Of a stretch of 64,000 bases of DNA, positions 37,554 to 45,776 are shown one piece after another. The stretch comes from an uncultured Flavobacteriaceae bacterium (GTDB lineage: Bacteria > Bacteroidota > Bacteroidia > Flavobacteriales > Flavobacteriaceae). How positions within the stretch are numbered: the first letter of the stretch is position 1; the number at the start of each line of letters is the position of its first letter. The notes beneath the pieces were generated by a model that saw nothing but the letters and a program-made list of their open reading frames with translations, did not search any database and was not told the origin of the DNA. Made by a program: the position numbers and the translations under genes. The stretch lies in NCBI GenBank assembly GCA_938073895.1, contig CALJFB010000010.1, positions 104,903 through 168,902 of the forward strand. The letters run 5' to 3'.

Positions 37554-38177
37554 ATGGCAGAGTTAATTAGGCTTTACAAAGACAATCCAAACCCAAAGGA
37601 CATTAAACGTATTGTAGATGTATTAAAAAAAGGTGGTTTGGTTATTTATCCAACAGATACAGTTTACGGATTAGGTTGCGATATAACCAATAATAAAGCT
37701 TTAGAACGTTTAGCTAGAGTAAAAGGTATAAAATTAGAGAAAGCTAATTGGTCTTTTATTTGTCACGATTTAAGCAACATAAGCGATTATACAAAGCAAA
37801 TAGAATCTAACACTTTTAAAGTACTAAAAAAAGCTTTACCAGGACCATATACCTTTATTTTACCAGGTTCTAAAAGTTTGCCAAGTGTTTTTAAAAAGAA
37901 AAAACAAGTTGGTATTCGTGTGCCAGATAATAACATTACATTAGAATTGGTAAGAGCTTTAGGAAATCCCATAGTATCAACATCTATAAGAGATGAAGAC
38001 GAAATTTTAGAATACACCACAGATCCAGAATTAATTCTAGAAAAATGGAGTAAATTGGTAGATGTTGTAATAGATGGCGGATATGGAGACAACCAAGCTT
38101 CTACAATTTTAGATTTTACAAATGGAGATGTTGAGGTAATTAGAGAAGGAAAAGGATCTTTAGATATTTTAAACTAA
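37554..38177 (+). CDS. YciO/YrdC/Sua5-family protein (L-threonylcarbamoyladenylate synthase-like)
   Basis: This 207-residue protein has the YrdC fold with KGGLVIYPTDTVYGLGCDI, the LPGPYTFILPGSK loop and VGIRVPDN followed by GNPIVSTSI. Its length and N-terminus (YKDNPNPKDIKR) fit E. coli YciO better than TsaC or Sua5. YrdC proteins make threonylcarbamoyl-AMP for t6A37 in tRNA; YciO has a related but less clear role. It is in the operon after uvrD/pcrA. Confidence 0.85.
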   Translation: MAELIRLYKDNPNPKDIKRIVDVLKKGGLVIYPTDTVYGLGCDITNNKALERLARVKGIKLEKANWSFICHDLSNISDYTKQIESNTFKVLKKALPGPYTFILPGSKSLPSVFKKKKQVGIRVPDNNITLELVRALGNPIVSTSIRDEDEILEYTTDPELILEKWSKLVDVVIDGGYGDNQASTILDFTNGDVEVIREGKGSLDILN

Positions 38178-38216
38178 GACCAATTTTAAATAACAATTTA
38201 GTTAGTTTTTAAATTT

Positions 38217-39278
38217 ATGACCGACGTTAAAATAACCAATAAAAAAGCAACTTATCCCGTATCAGTTAAGCTAAATAAATATTTGCAAGAATATAACCGA
38301 AACATAAGATTGCCTATATTTTATGACGATTTATTGCGTTTTGAAGGTTCTTTTGTAGTTTACGATAAAGATGATAACGATACACTTTGGATTAGAGTTT
38401 ACTATAACCAGTTTGAAAGAGAAGAAATAGATTTAAACTTAAAACGAATTTATTCTGCATTAAATTCTGATGGAAACGATACCGTAACCAAGTACCTAAA
38501 TATTGATGCTATTGACTTTTGTACGTTTGGAAACTCTAAACCTTTCAGAATAAAAGTTAGAAACATTTTAAACGATAATTATACCTATTTCTATGTAAAA
38601 ACAGCCGATGCTTCAAGAATTTATGGGTTAGAGTTAGAGCAAATGTTATCTCCAGACCAACTTAACTTCCTAGTTTATAAGGATACTTTAATTGAAGAAC
38701 ATATTGCAGGAATTCCTGGAGACGAATTCATTAAAAATTATTTAGACGACTGTATTCCTTCAGAAAAAACACAAATAGCTAAAGAGTTTGTTAAGTTTAA
38801 CGAGCGTTGTTTAATACGTTTGTTAGGAGATATGCGTTCTTATAATTACGTAATTGTACCAACTCACGATTTTGATCACGTAGTTTATAAAATTAGAGCC
38901 ATAGATTTTGACCAACAATCTTACGAAGGAAAATTACGTGTTTACAGACCTCAGTTTTTTAAGGAAAACTTAAAAATGGTTGATTTGGTAAAAGAGAAAA
39001 TGGGCGAAGAGTCTATAGAGCAGTACCAAATAGAGGAACGTTCTATAGTAGCAAAACGCATGATTAGTTATAAAAAACGTTTAAATAAGCTTCTAAATTG
39101 TATGAAAAACGACACCATTTCTACTCAAGAACACATGGAGCAATTAAGAGAAGAAGTTTATAGTTTTACTTTAGATTTAGAATTTAGAAAAAGTAACAAT
39201 ATGGGCGAAATTGTATCTAATGTTTTAGACTTTGTAAAACGTAATTACGAAGATGTAAACATGAAGAATTTTATGTAG
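38217..39278 (+). CDS. Conserved protein of unknown function, kinase-like in its C-terminal half
   Basis: I do not recognise this 353-residue protein. It has no signal peptide and no membrane helix. The middle has IEEHIAGIPGDEFI, an unusual NYVIVPTHDFDHVVYKIRAIDFDQQS stretch with two Asp-rich motifs that weakly recall the catalytic and metal sites of a kinase fold, and LRVYRPQFFKENLKMV. The C-terminus is helical. It is the third gene of the uvrD-yciO operon (39-bp gap). A kinase-like fold is only an impression. Confidence 0.55.
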   Translation: MTDVKITNKKATYPVSVKLNKYLQEYNRNIRLPIFYDDLLRFEGSFVVYDKDDNDTLWIRVYYNQFEREEIDLNLKRIYSALNSDGNDTVTKYLNIDAIDFCTFGNSKPFRIKVRNILNDNYTYFYVKTADASRIYGLELEQMLSPDQLNFLVYKDTLIEEHIAGIPGDEFIKNYLDDCIPSEKTQIAKEFVKFNERCLIRLLGDMRSYNYVIVPTHDFDHVVYKIRAIDFDQQSYEGKLRVYRPQFFKENLKMVDLVKEKMGEESIEQYQIEERSIVAKRMISYKKRLNKLLNCMKNDTISTQEHMEQLREEVYSFTLDLEFRKSNNMGEIVSNVLDFVKRNYEDVNMKNFM

Positions 39279-39348
39279 TTTATTTCAGTTTTATAGTTTA
39301 AAATAAACAACTGCTAATTCTAAAAACGGATTTAACTTATTGGTAGAT

Positions 39349-40851
39349 TTAGTTTTTTAACTGTTTCTCAATTTCCAAAATATACTTTTCTGCATTCTTA
39401 TTTTCAGGATTTAATTTTAGTGCTTTTTTATAATTTTCTAAAGCCTTTTTATAATTTTTAGTCGTAAAATAAATTTCACCAAGACTATCATATAAATTTC
39501 CGTTATCTGGATATTCTTCAATTGCAAATTGAAATAATTCTACAGCTTTATCTTCATCTTTTAAATTATTTAGAAAATCGTAACCTAAAGCGTTTAAAAG
39601 AGAAGCATTATAAAAATAACTAGAATCTTGTTTCTTTAGTTTGCGGTATTGTTTTTTTGCTGAGGTAAAATCTGCAATAAATTCAGGTTTTAATAAAGCT
39701 ACTAAATTTATTTTAGGATATTTAATTAAGTCAGTTTCAATCTTATTGTAAAGTGTAGCCCAATCGTTAAAAGATGCTTCAGAGGTGTTGTTAATAATAA
39801 TTATTTGCGCATAATTACTATCTGGACAAACTAACAAACCACTTTGTATGCCTCCAGAAGTTCCTGTTTTAGAATAATAAAACCCTTCTTCTTGTCCAAT
39901 ACCTAAATCTTGCCATAAATAGCCCATTGTGTTATCATCATTATCTTCAAATAAAACTCTTGTAGACTCTTTAATTAGTGGATTTTTACTTTCTAACTGA
40001 AACACCATAAGTTTCATTAAATCTGGTAATGTGCTTATTAATCCATAAGCGCCACCAATAAGCGAGTTTTTGTCTTTAGGTGCAATTTCTCTAGCTTCGT
40101 TATAGCCATTAACTAGTTTTTTTATGTTGCTTTTAGAATTGTCTAATAAGAATGTGTTTTTCATATCTAAGTCGTCTAAAAAATCTTGTAATAACGCTTT
40201 ATATGGCTTTTTATAAACTTGTTGTAATGTGTAGGCAATTAATTCTGGTCCAATAGAATTATAATTGTAAACTGTTCCGGGTTTTTTATCTAGGGTTACT
40301 ATTTTTAACTCTTCTAATAAATCATTAAAATTATAATCTATAGGTTTGTTTTCAAAATCGCCTTTATTTATTTTTTCAATGATTGCCCTAAACTTTGGAG
40401 GTCTTTTTTCTGATAAACCAAGCGTATGCGTTAATAGATCTTTAATAGTTATAGGATTTCCTTCGAATTCTAAATTAGAATAATTGCCTTTTAAATAGGT
40501 TCTAATATCGTCTTCTAAAGTTATTTTTTTATCTAAAACTGCTTTTGCAGCAAGCATACCGGCAAATATTTTTGTTATAGATGCAATTTCGTATAAGCTA
40601 CTATCTGTAGGTTTGTTGTTCGTGTTTTTATCAATTTGGCCATAATAGTTATTGTATGTTTTTCCATCTTTATAAATAGCAACGGCAATAGAGTTAGTAT
40701 GTCCTAATTTTAATCTGTTTTCTGCATATTGATCAACTAATTTAGAAACAGATGTAAACGGATTTATTTTAGAGGTTACTTTAGTTTCTTTTTTTGATTG
40801 GCAACCTAAAAGTGAGACTATAAATAAAATAATAAAAATTGTGTTTTTCAT
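39349..40851 (-). CDS. Serine hydrolase (beta-lactamase-related) lipoprotein with C-terminal TPRs
   Basis: This 500-residue protein has a lipobox SLLGC (Cys17) and a beta-lactamase/class C-like domain (about 35-370). Its nucleophile motif is SITK (Ser91, Lys94), the Tyr motif YNYNSIG is present, and KTGTSGG gives the KTG triad. Two TPR-like repeats follow (GYDFLNNLKDEDKAVELFQFAIEEYPDNGNLYDSLGEIYF and the next unit). Likely roles are an esterase, D-peptidase or other hydrolase in the envelope. The TPR tail suggests a protein partner. It is monocistronic. Confidence 0.85.
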   Translation of the reverse strand: MKNTIFIILFIVSLLGCQSKKETKVTSKINPFTSVSKLVDQYAENRLKLGHTNSIAVAIYKDGKTYNNYYGQIDKNTNNKPTDSSLYEIASITKIFAGMLAAKAVLDKKITLEDDIRTYLKGNYSNLEFEGNPITIKDLLTHTLGLSEKRPPKFRAIIEKINKGDFENKPIDYNFNDLLEELKIVTLDKKPGTVYNYNSIGPELIAYTLQQVYKKPYKALLQDFLDDLDMKNTFLLDNSKSNIKKLVNGYNEAREIAPKDKNSLIGGAYGLISTLPDLMKLMVFQLESKNPLIKESTRVLFEDNDDNTMGYLWQDLGIGQEEGFYYSKTGTSGGIQSGLLVCPDSNYAQIIIINNTSEASFNDWATLYNKIETDLIKYPKINLVALLKPEFIADFTSAKKQYRKLKKQDSSYFYNASLLNALGYDFLNNLKDEDKAVELFQFAIEEYPDNGNLYDSLGEIYFTTKNYKKALENYKKALKLNPENKNAEKYILEIEKQLKN

Positions 40852-40964
40852 TTTAGTGTTTATATGTTAATTTCTTTAATGTTTAGACTTTAACGAATTA
40901 AAAATGTCTTGTAATTTATGGTATAATTACTATTATTTTAAGATTACAAGTTGTTTAAAAAAAC

Positions 40965-40999
40965 AAAACCTCCAAGACAAATAGCTTTGGAGGTTTTAA
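40965..40999 (-). terminator. Rho-independent terminator of the OmpA gene
   Basis: A perfect 11-bp stem (AAAACCTCCAA arm, about 11-base loop) lies 25 bp beyond the stop of the OmpA-family gene; on the minus strand it ends in a T run. Confidence 0.75.
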
Positions 41000-41021
41000 T
41001 AGTTTAAATAAAATTCTAAAT

Positions 41022-41876
41022 TTACTCTTTAGATAAACTTTTCATTTCGTTTTCAATCATGTTATAAAACTGATCGATTTTTGGAAGAATTAAAATTTTA
41101 GTTCTTCTGTTTGTTGATTTGTTTGCCGCAGAATTATTTTCGACTAAAGGCACATAACTACTGCGTCCAGCAGCAATTAACTTGTCTGGAGCAACACCTA
41201 AATCTTGTAATGCTCTAACAATAGCTGTACTACGTTTTACACTTAAATCCCAGTTATCTATTAACACACCACGTTTATAAGGATCGCTGTCTGTGTGGCC
41301 TTCAACCATTGCTTCAAAGTTTGGTTTTCCGTTAATTACTGTAGCAACTTTAGCTAATATAGTTTTTGCTTTTTCTGTTATAGTATAACTTCCGCTTTTA
41401 AATAATAATTTATCGGATAATGATATAAATACAACGCTTTTTTCTACGTTAATTTGTATGTCTTCATCGTCTAAGCCAACTTCTTTTTTCAAGCTACTTA
41501 CTAAGGCAAGTGTAACGCTATCTTTTTTAGTTAAGGCATCTTGTAAACGCGATATTTTTAAATCTTTTTCTTTTAAACTTTCTAAAGATTTTTCAAGGTT
41601 ACTTGCACCTTTAGAGGTTAAAACCGTCATGTCTTTAGACGTTTGAATTAGATCTTTATTTGTTGCTTTTAAATCTGCTAAACGAGCTTCTAATTGATTT
41701 CCTCGCTCAGCTGCAGTAGCTTCTTCTGCCAGACATTTGTTTAACTTAATTGTTGCAGAATTTAATAGATCTTTAGTGGTTTTGTGTTTAGCTTCTAAAG
41801 CTGCAAATTCTTTTTTTGAAACACAAGAACTTAGTATAAGTAGAGCTGTTAAGCTTAATAAAACAATTTTTTTCAT
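41022..41876 (-). CDS. OmpA-family lipoprotein with coiled coil
   Basis: This 284-residue protein has a lipobox LSSC (Cys18), a long coiled coil (about 22-125, with many Lys and Glu), and a C-terminal OmpA/MotB domain. The latter shows VEGHTDSDPYKRG, DNWDLSVKRSTAIVRAL, VAPDKLIAAGRSSYVPL and SANKSTNRRTKILILP. It should be anchored in the outer membrane and bind peptidoglycan. It has its own promoter (41901-41932) and terminator. Confidence 0.9.
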   Translation of the reverse strand: MKKIVLLSLTALLILSSCVSKKEFAALEAKHKTTKDLLNSATIKLNKCLAEEATAAERGNQLEARLADLKATNKDLIQTSKDMTVLTSKGASNLEKSLESLKEKDLKISRLQDALTKKDSVTLALVSSLKKEVGLDDEDIQINVEKSVVFISLSDKLLFKSGSYTITEKAKTILAKVATVINGKPNFEAMVEGHTDSDPYKRGVLIDNWDLSVKRSTAIVRALQDLGVAPDKLIAAGRSSYVPLVENNSAANKSTNRRTKILILPKIDQFYNMIENEMKSLSKE

Positions 41877-41900
41877 AGATGAGATATTGGGTTATTTAAT

Positions 41901-41932
41901 CAAAAATAGAGGAAGTTTAAACACTAGCACAA
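41901..41932 (-). promoter_or_regulatory. Promoter of the OmpA-family gene
   Basis: Minus strand TTG (41932-41930), 21-bp spacer, TATTTTTG (41908-41901). Both elements match the Bacteroidota consensus, 24 bp before the ATG. Confidence 0.6.
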
Positions 41933-41958
41933 TGTTTAACAAAACTTTGACTAAAAGG

Positions 41959-42945
41959 TTAAAATTGATTGAAAATGTGTTTCTTTTCTATAAAATAACT
42001 CCAAACTATACTTTTTGAGTTAAAATAACCACTTTTTTGAGGTGTTGATTTTCTTTGTTTTAATAATCTTGGTAAAGCTCTATAAAAACTAAAATGCGCT
42101 TTTAAAATAGCAAATACGTGTTTTGGTTTAAATTGAAATAAAAAGGCAGCAGCAGCAATTCCATCTAAAACTAAGCGTGTAAAAATTAGCGGTAATATTA
42201 AGGTTTTTGCATTTTTAACTACTGTAAAAAGACTGTTTCTAAAATTTAAATAGGTTTTTTTAGGATTTGTAGCATCTAACGTTGCGCCTCCAACGTGATA
42301 TACTAAAGATTCTTGGTTGTATTTTGTGGTGTAACCTAAGTTAAACGCGCGCCAGCACAAATCTATTTCTTCAAAATGTGCAAAGTAGGTTTCGTCGAAA
42401 CCATTTAACGTTTCAAAAACAGATTTTCTAATAAAAAAACAGGCACCAGAAGCCCAAAAAATAGTGTCCGATTTGTATTGATTTTTATCTGCTTCAATGG
42501 TGTTAAAAATTCGTCCTCTACAATATGGATAACCAAATGCGTCTACAAATCCTCCAGCAGCACCAGCATATTCAAAATGCGATTTCTTTTTGTAATCTAA
42601 TAATTTTGGCTGAATTATAGCTGTGCTTTCTTCAGAAGTAAATTGTTTTTCTATTGGTTTTAGCCAATTTTTAGTCACTTCAATATCGCTATTTAAAAGA
42701 CAATAAATGGGTTCTTTTACGTGTTTTAATGCATCGTTATAACCTTTGGCATAACCGCCATTTAAGGTGTTTTTTATTATAGTTACACTTGGATAATTGG
42801 TTTTAATAAACGCAATAGAATTGTCGGTTGAGGCATTATCTGCTACATAAACTTTAGCATCTGTGGAGAAACGTATTACCGATGGTAAAAACTGCTCTAA
42901 AAGTGCTTTTCCGTTCCAGTTTAGTATAACAATGGCTATGTTCAA
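41959..42945 (-). CDS. Family 2 glycosyltransferase
   Basis: This 328-residue protein has a GT-A fold: IAIVILNWNGKALLEQFLPSV, VYVADNASTDNSI, NGGYAKGYNDAL, YCLLNSDIEV, then FWASGACFFIRKSVF, DETYFAHFEEIDLCWRA, which is the ED/W acceptor region. A hydrophobic segment near 245-265 may touch the membrane. It probably adds a sugar in an envelope glycan. It is 22 bp downstream of an acetyltransferase gene on the same strand. Confidence 0.9.
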   Translation of the reverse strand: MNIAIVILNWNGKALLEQFLPSVIRFSTDAKVYVADNASTDNSIAFIKTNYPSVTIIKNTLNGGYAKGYNDALKHVKEPIYCLLNSDIEVTKNWLKPIEKQFTSEESTAIIQPKLLDYKKKSHFEYAGAAGGFVDAFGYPYCRGRIFNTIEADKNQYKSDTIFWASGACFFIRKSVFETLNGFDETYFAHFEEIDLCWRAFNLGYTTKYNQESLVYHVGGATLDATNPKKTYLNFRNSLFTVVKNAKTLILPLIFTRLVLDGIAAAAFLFQFKPKHVFAILKAHFSFYRALPRLLKQRKSTPQKSGYFNSKSIVWSYFIEKKHIFNQF

Positions 42946-42967
42946 AATATGTGTTTTAATTTATAAT

Positions 42968-43519
42968 TTACTTTTTACGTTTGTCAGAATCAAGAATTGC
43001 ATATTCATAATTATCTGACCAACCGGATTTCAAAGGTAACAATTGTCTGCCTTGTCCTTCTTTTATCATTCCAACTTTTTCAAGAACTTTTATGGAACCA
43101 ATATTATGTATTGCGCAACCTGCCTGAATTCTATGTAAATTTAGTGTATCAAAACCGTAATCTAAAATTAAGTTAACGGCTTCTGTAGCAAAACCATTTC
43201 CCCAATATTTGGAATTTAGTTTATACCAAATTTCGCCGCGTTGGTGCTTTTTTTGCCATAATTTTAAGCCTAATAAGCCTATAAATTGGTTGTTGTTAGC
43301 TTTATCTATGGCAAAGGTGTAATTCTTAATGTCACTTTCTTTATTTGCTGCAATCCAAGGTTCTATAATGGATTGAGTTTGGGTAATGTTCTGCGGAATT
43401 CCTAAAGCATTAAACTCATCGGTTTCTGGTAAAGAATGTAGTTTGTGGATGGCATCTAAATCGGAAAATTCAATTAATCTTAAAGTTAATCGTTCCGATT
43501 TTAATTTTAGGTTATTCAT
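42968..43519 (-). CDS. GNAT-family N-acetyltransferase (RimJ/RimL type)
   Basis: This 183-residue protein begins SERLTLRLIEFSDLDAIHKLHS and carries the acetyl-CoA-binding area around GEIWYKLNSKYWGNGFATEAVNLILDYGFDTLNLHRIQAGC, then NIGSIKVLEKVGMIKEGQGRQ. This is the ribosomal-protein N-alpha acetyltransferase subfamily, used broadly for small-molecule and protein acetylation. The substrate is unknown. The glycosyltransferase gene follows, so an operon is likely. Confidence 0.88.
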   Translation of the reverse strand: MNNLKLKSERLTLRLIEFSDLDAIHKLHSLPETDEFNALGIPQNITQTQSIIEPWIAANKESDIKNYTFAIDKANNNQFIGLLGLKLWQKKHQRGEIWYKLNSKYWGNGFATEAVNLILDYGFDTLNLHRIQAGCAIHNIGSIKVLEKVGMIKEGQGRQLLPLKSGWSDNYEYAILDSDKRKK

Positions 43520-43680
43520 TTCTTTAAAATATTAGCAATCCATTTTTAAATCAAAATAGTAATATCTACTTTAGTATTGATTTAGTCCATAAAAAGTATA
43601 TGTCTTTAGTTTTAACTTTACTGTTTTAAAATTAGTTAAAAAGTGTCTATCCTATTTTTTAATGCTTAACAACCAACAAG

Positions 43681-44127
43681 CTAACCTTTATAATCGGGAA
43701 TATCTTCTAAAAATTGGTAACGTTCGTTTACAAAGTCCATTTTACAATAATAATGCTCCAAGCCATTTGTAACCATTAAATAAGTGGCATTTAGCTTTAA
43801 ATTATATTGCGCAACTTGATCAAAAGTACTTTGGTTAATCTTAATTTCTGGCGCTTTACATTCTACAATAAGAAAAATACTGCCATTAGGATTAAAAACA
43901 ACAATGTCGTATCTTTTTTTTAAATCGTTTATAATTAGCTCTTTTTCTACGTTTATAAGCGATTTTGGATAGTTTTTATGTTGAATTAAATACTGCACAC
44001 AATGTTGCCTTACCCATTCTTCGGGTTGAAGAATGATAAATTTTTTACGTATTTCATCAAATATGGCGACTTTATTTTCGCTATTTTTGAATCGAAATGT
44101 ATATTGTGGAAAATTTAAGTGTTGCAT
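43681..44127 (-). CDS. Lone HsdR-N-terminal-like (PD-(D/E)XK) protein
   Basis: This 148-residue protein is related to the N-terminal nuclease domain of type I restriction subunit R. Asp74 (RYDIVVFN), Glu89 and Lys91 (VECKAP) match the PD-(D/E)XK metal site, with a later QxxxY-like QVAQYN (104-109). No helicase, methylase or specificity gene is near, so it is not a restriction system. It is divergent from holA. A promoter-like TTG-19-TACCTTTA is 20 bp before the ATG. Function unknown. Confidence 0.8.
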   Translation of the reverse strand: MQHLNFPQYTFRFKNSENKVAIFDEIRKKFIILQPEEWVRQHCVQYLIQHKNYPKSLINVEKELIINDLKKRYDIVVFNPNGSIFLIVECKAPEIKINQSTFDQVAQYNLKLNATYLMVTNGLEHYYCKMDFVNERYQFLEDIPDYKG

Positions 44128-44147
44128 TTATAATTTACTAATCTGAG

Positions 44148-44177
44148 TAAAGGTAAAGCACAAGATTTAAATTACAA
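44148..44177 (-). promoter_or_regulatory. Promoter of the HsdR-like gene
   Basis: Minus strand TTG (44177-44175), 19-bp spacer, TACCTTTA (44155-44148), one base from TAnnTTTG, 20 bp before the ATG. Confidence 0.4.
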
Positions 44178-44215
44178 ATATGTAGCTGAATTTTATTCAA
44201 CTAAAACCGAAATCA

Positions 44216-45220
44216 TTGGAAGACGTAAAGCAATTAGTAGCAGACATTAAGCAGAAAAACTTAAAACCTATTTATATTTTAATGGGTGAAGAAGCTTATT
44301 ACATTGATAAAATTTCAGATTTTATTGAAGCTAATGTCTTATCCGAAGAAGAAAAAGGTTTTAACCAAATGGTCATGTATGGTCGCGATGTTACTATTGA
44401 CGATGTTATTGGGCAAGCCAAACGTTTTCCAATGATGGCAGAACATCAAGTTCTTATTGTTAAAGAAGCGCAAGATTTATCTAGAACTATAGATAAGTTA
44501 TCTGTTTATTGTAAAAATCCGCAGCCAAGTACAATTTTGGTAATTTGCTACAAATACAAAAAAATAGATAAGCGTAAATCTTTATATAAAGAAGCTAAAA
44601 AAGTAGGTGTTGTTTTTGAAAGTAAGAAATTATACGAAAACAAAATTCCAGATTGGATTAGACGTGTTTTATCGTCCAAAAATTACACTATAGAACCTAA
44701 AGCAGCAATAATGCTTACTGAATTTTTAGGAACCGATTTAGGTAAAATTAATAACGAATTAGACAAACTTCAAATTGTTTTACCGGTTGGAACTCAAATT
44801 ACGGCGCAACATATCGAGGAAAATATTGGTATAAGTAAGGATTATAATAATTTTGAATTGCAAAAAGCTATTGGTATTAAAGATAAAATGAAAGCTTTTA
44901 AAATTATCCATTATTTTGGCGAAAATCCAAAAGACAATCCAATGGTTTTTACGGTTTCTATATTGTTTAATTATTTTTCTCAGCTTTTAAAGCTTCACGG
45001 ATTATCCGACAAAAACCCAAGAAATGTAGCGTCTAAACTTGGTGTTAATCCATTTTTTGTAAACGATTATATTACTGCGTCGCGACATTATCCAATGCGT
45101 CAAGTAAGTAAAGTTATTGGTGTAATTAGAGAGTTTGATTTAAAAAGTAAAGGCGTAAATGCTAACGCAACACCACAAGGCGATTTACTAAAAGAGATGT
45201 TGGTTAAAATTATGGGTTAG
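44216..45220 (+). CDS. holA: DNA polymerase III subunit delta
   Basis: This 334-residue clamp-loader subunit opens the beta clamp. It has PIYILMGEEAYYIDKISDFI, the domain I hallmark, then VLIVKEAQDL, LVICYKYKKIDKRKSLYKEAKK, and the C-terminal helical collar with LSDKNPRNVASKLGVNPFFVNDY. The start is TTG at 44216; no ATG keeps the first strand. It partners with the dnaX products encoded about 21 kb away. It is divergent from the HsdR-like gene. Confidence 0.95.
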   Translation: MEDVKQLVADIKQKNLKPIYILMGEEAYYIDKISDFIEANVLSEEEKGFNQMVMYGRDVTIDDVIGQAKRFPMMAEHQVLIVKEAQDLSRTIDKLSVYCKNPQPSTILVICYKYKKIDKRKSLYKEAKKVGVVFESKKLYENKIPDWIRRVLSSKNYTIEPKAAIMLTEFLGTDLGKINNELDKLQIVLPVGTQITAQHIEENIGISKDYNNFELQKAIGIKDKMKAFKIIHYFGENPKDNPMVFTVSILFNYFSQLLKLHGLSDKNPRNVASKLGVNPFFVNDYITASRHYPMRQVSKVIGVIREFDLKSKGVNANATPQGDLLKEMLVKIMG

Positions 45221-45297
45221 ATTTTTATTGATTAGCATATTACATTTTACCAGTAGAAAGTTTTTTTAACGCAGATTTATCCTAAACGCATAGTTTT

Positions 45298-45771
45298 TTA
45301 TTCTAAATCTTTAATATCTTCATTATAATCGTATTGTAAATCTTCGTGCAGTTTTATCACTTTTTTAGAAATCATTTCTAATTGTTTTAAATAGATGTTT
45401 TTTAGCGTTGTGTTATTATTAATAGAAGGCCTAAACGCTTTTAATTTCCTACAAAAGTAGAGTAGAAGCTCAACTTCTGTTTCTTTTACATTAGAATATC
45501 TAATAAATTTTTTAGTGTTTCGTTGAATTTTTCGAACACCTTTTTTTATGTGATAATAATTATTTGATCCAATTTCAGAAAACTTAGTGTCTATAAATTC
45601 TTTAACTGTATTTATATAGGTTTCTTCGTTTTCAGATTCGAATAACAAATAGGTTAGTAGTTCTTTGTTTTCCGCTTTAAATCGTGCTAAACGCAAACAT
45701 AACTCCTGTAATTCTTCTGGAGATTTATGCTTTAATTCCTTTCTAATAGTAACAACAGATTCAGCTTTCAT
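45298..45771 (-). CDS. Helical protein of unknown function downstream of the permease
   Basis: This 157-residue, highly charged protein is predicted helical throughout, with LKHKSPEELQELCLRLARFKAENKELLTYLLF and YYHIKKGVRKIQRNTKKFIRYS. There is no signal peptide or membrane segment. I do not recognise a named family. It follows the permease by 5 bp on the same strand, so the two are probably translated from one mRNA. Confidence 0.65.
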   Translation of the reverse strand: MKAESVVTIRKELKHKSPEELQELCLRLARFKAENKELLTYLLFESENEETYINTVKEFIDTKFSEIGSNNYYHIKKGVRKIQRNTKKFIRYSNVKETEVELLLYFCRKLKAFRPSINNNTTLKNIYLKQLEMISKKVIKLHEDLQYDYNEDIKDLE

Positions 45772-45776
45772 AAATG

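Noticed and set aside
43681..44127. Fragment of a type I restriction system.
   Set aside because: No helicase part of HsdR, no HsdM or HsdS, and no frame break or remnant beyond the domain; it looks like a complete short gene.
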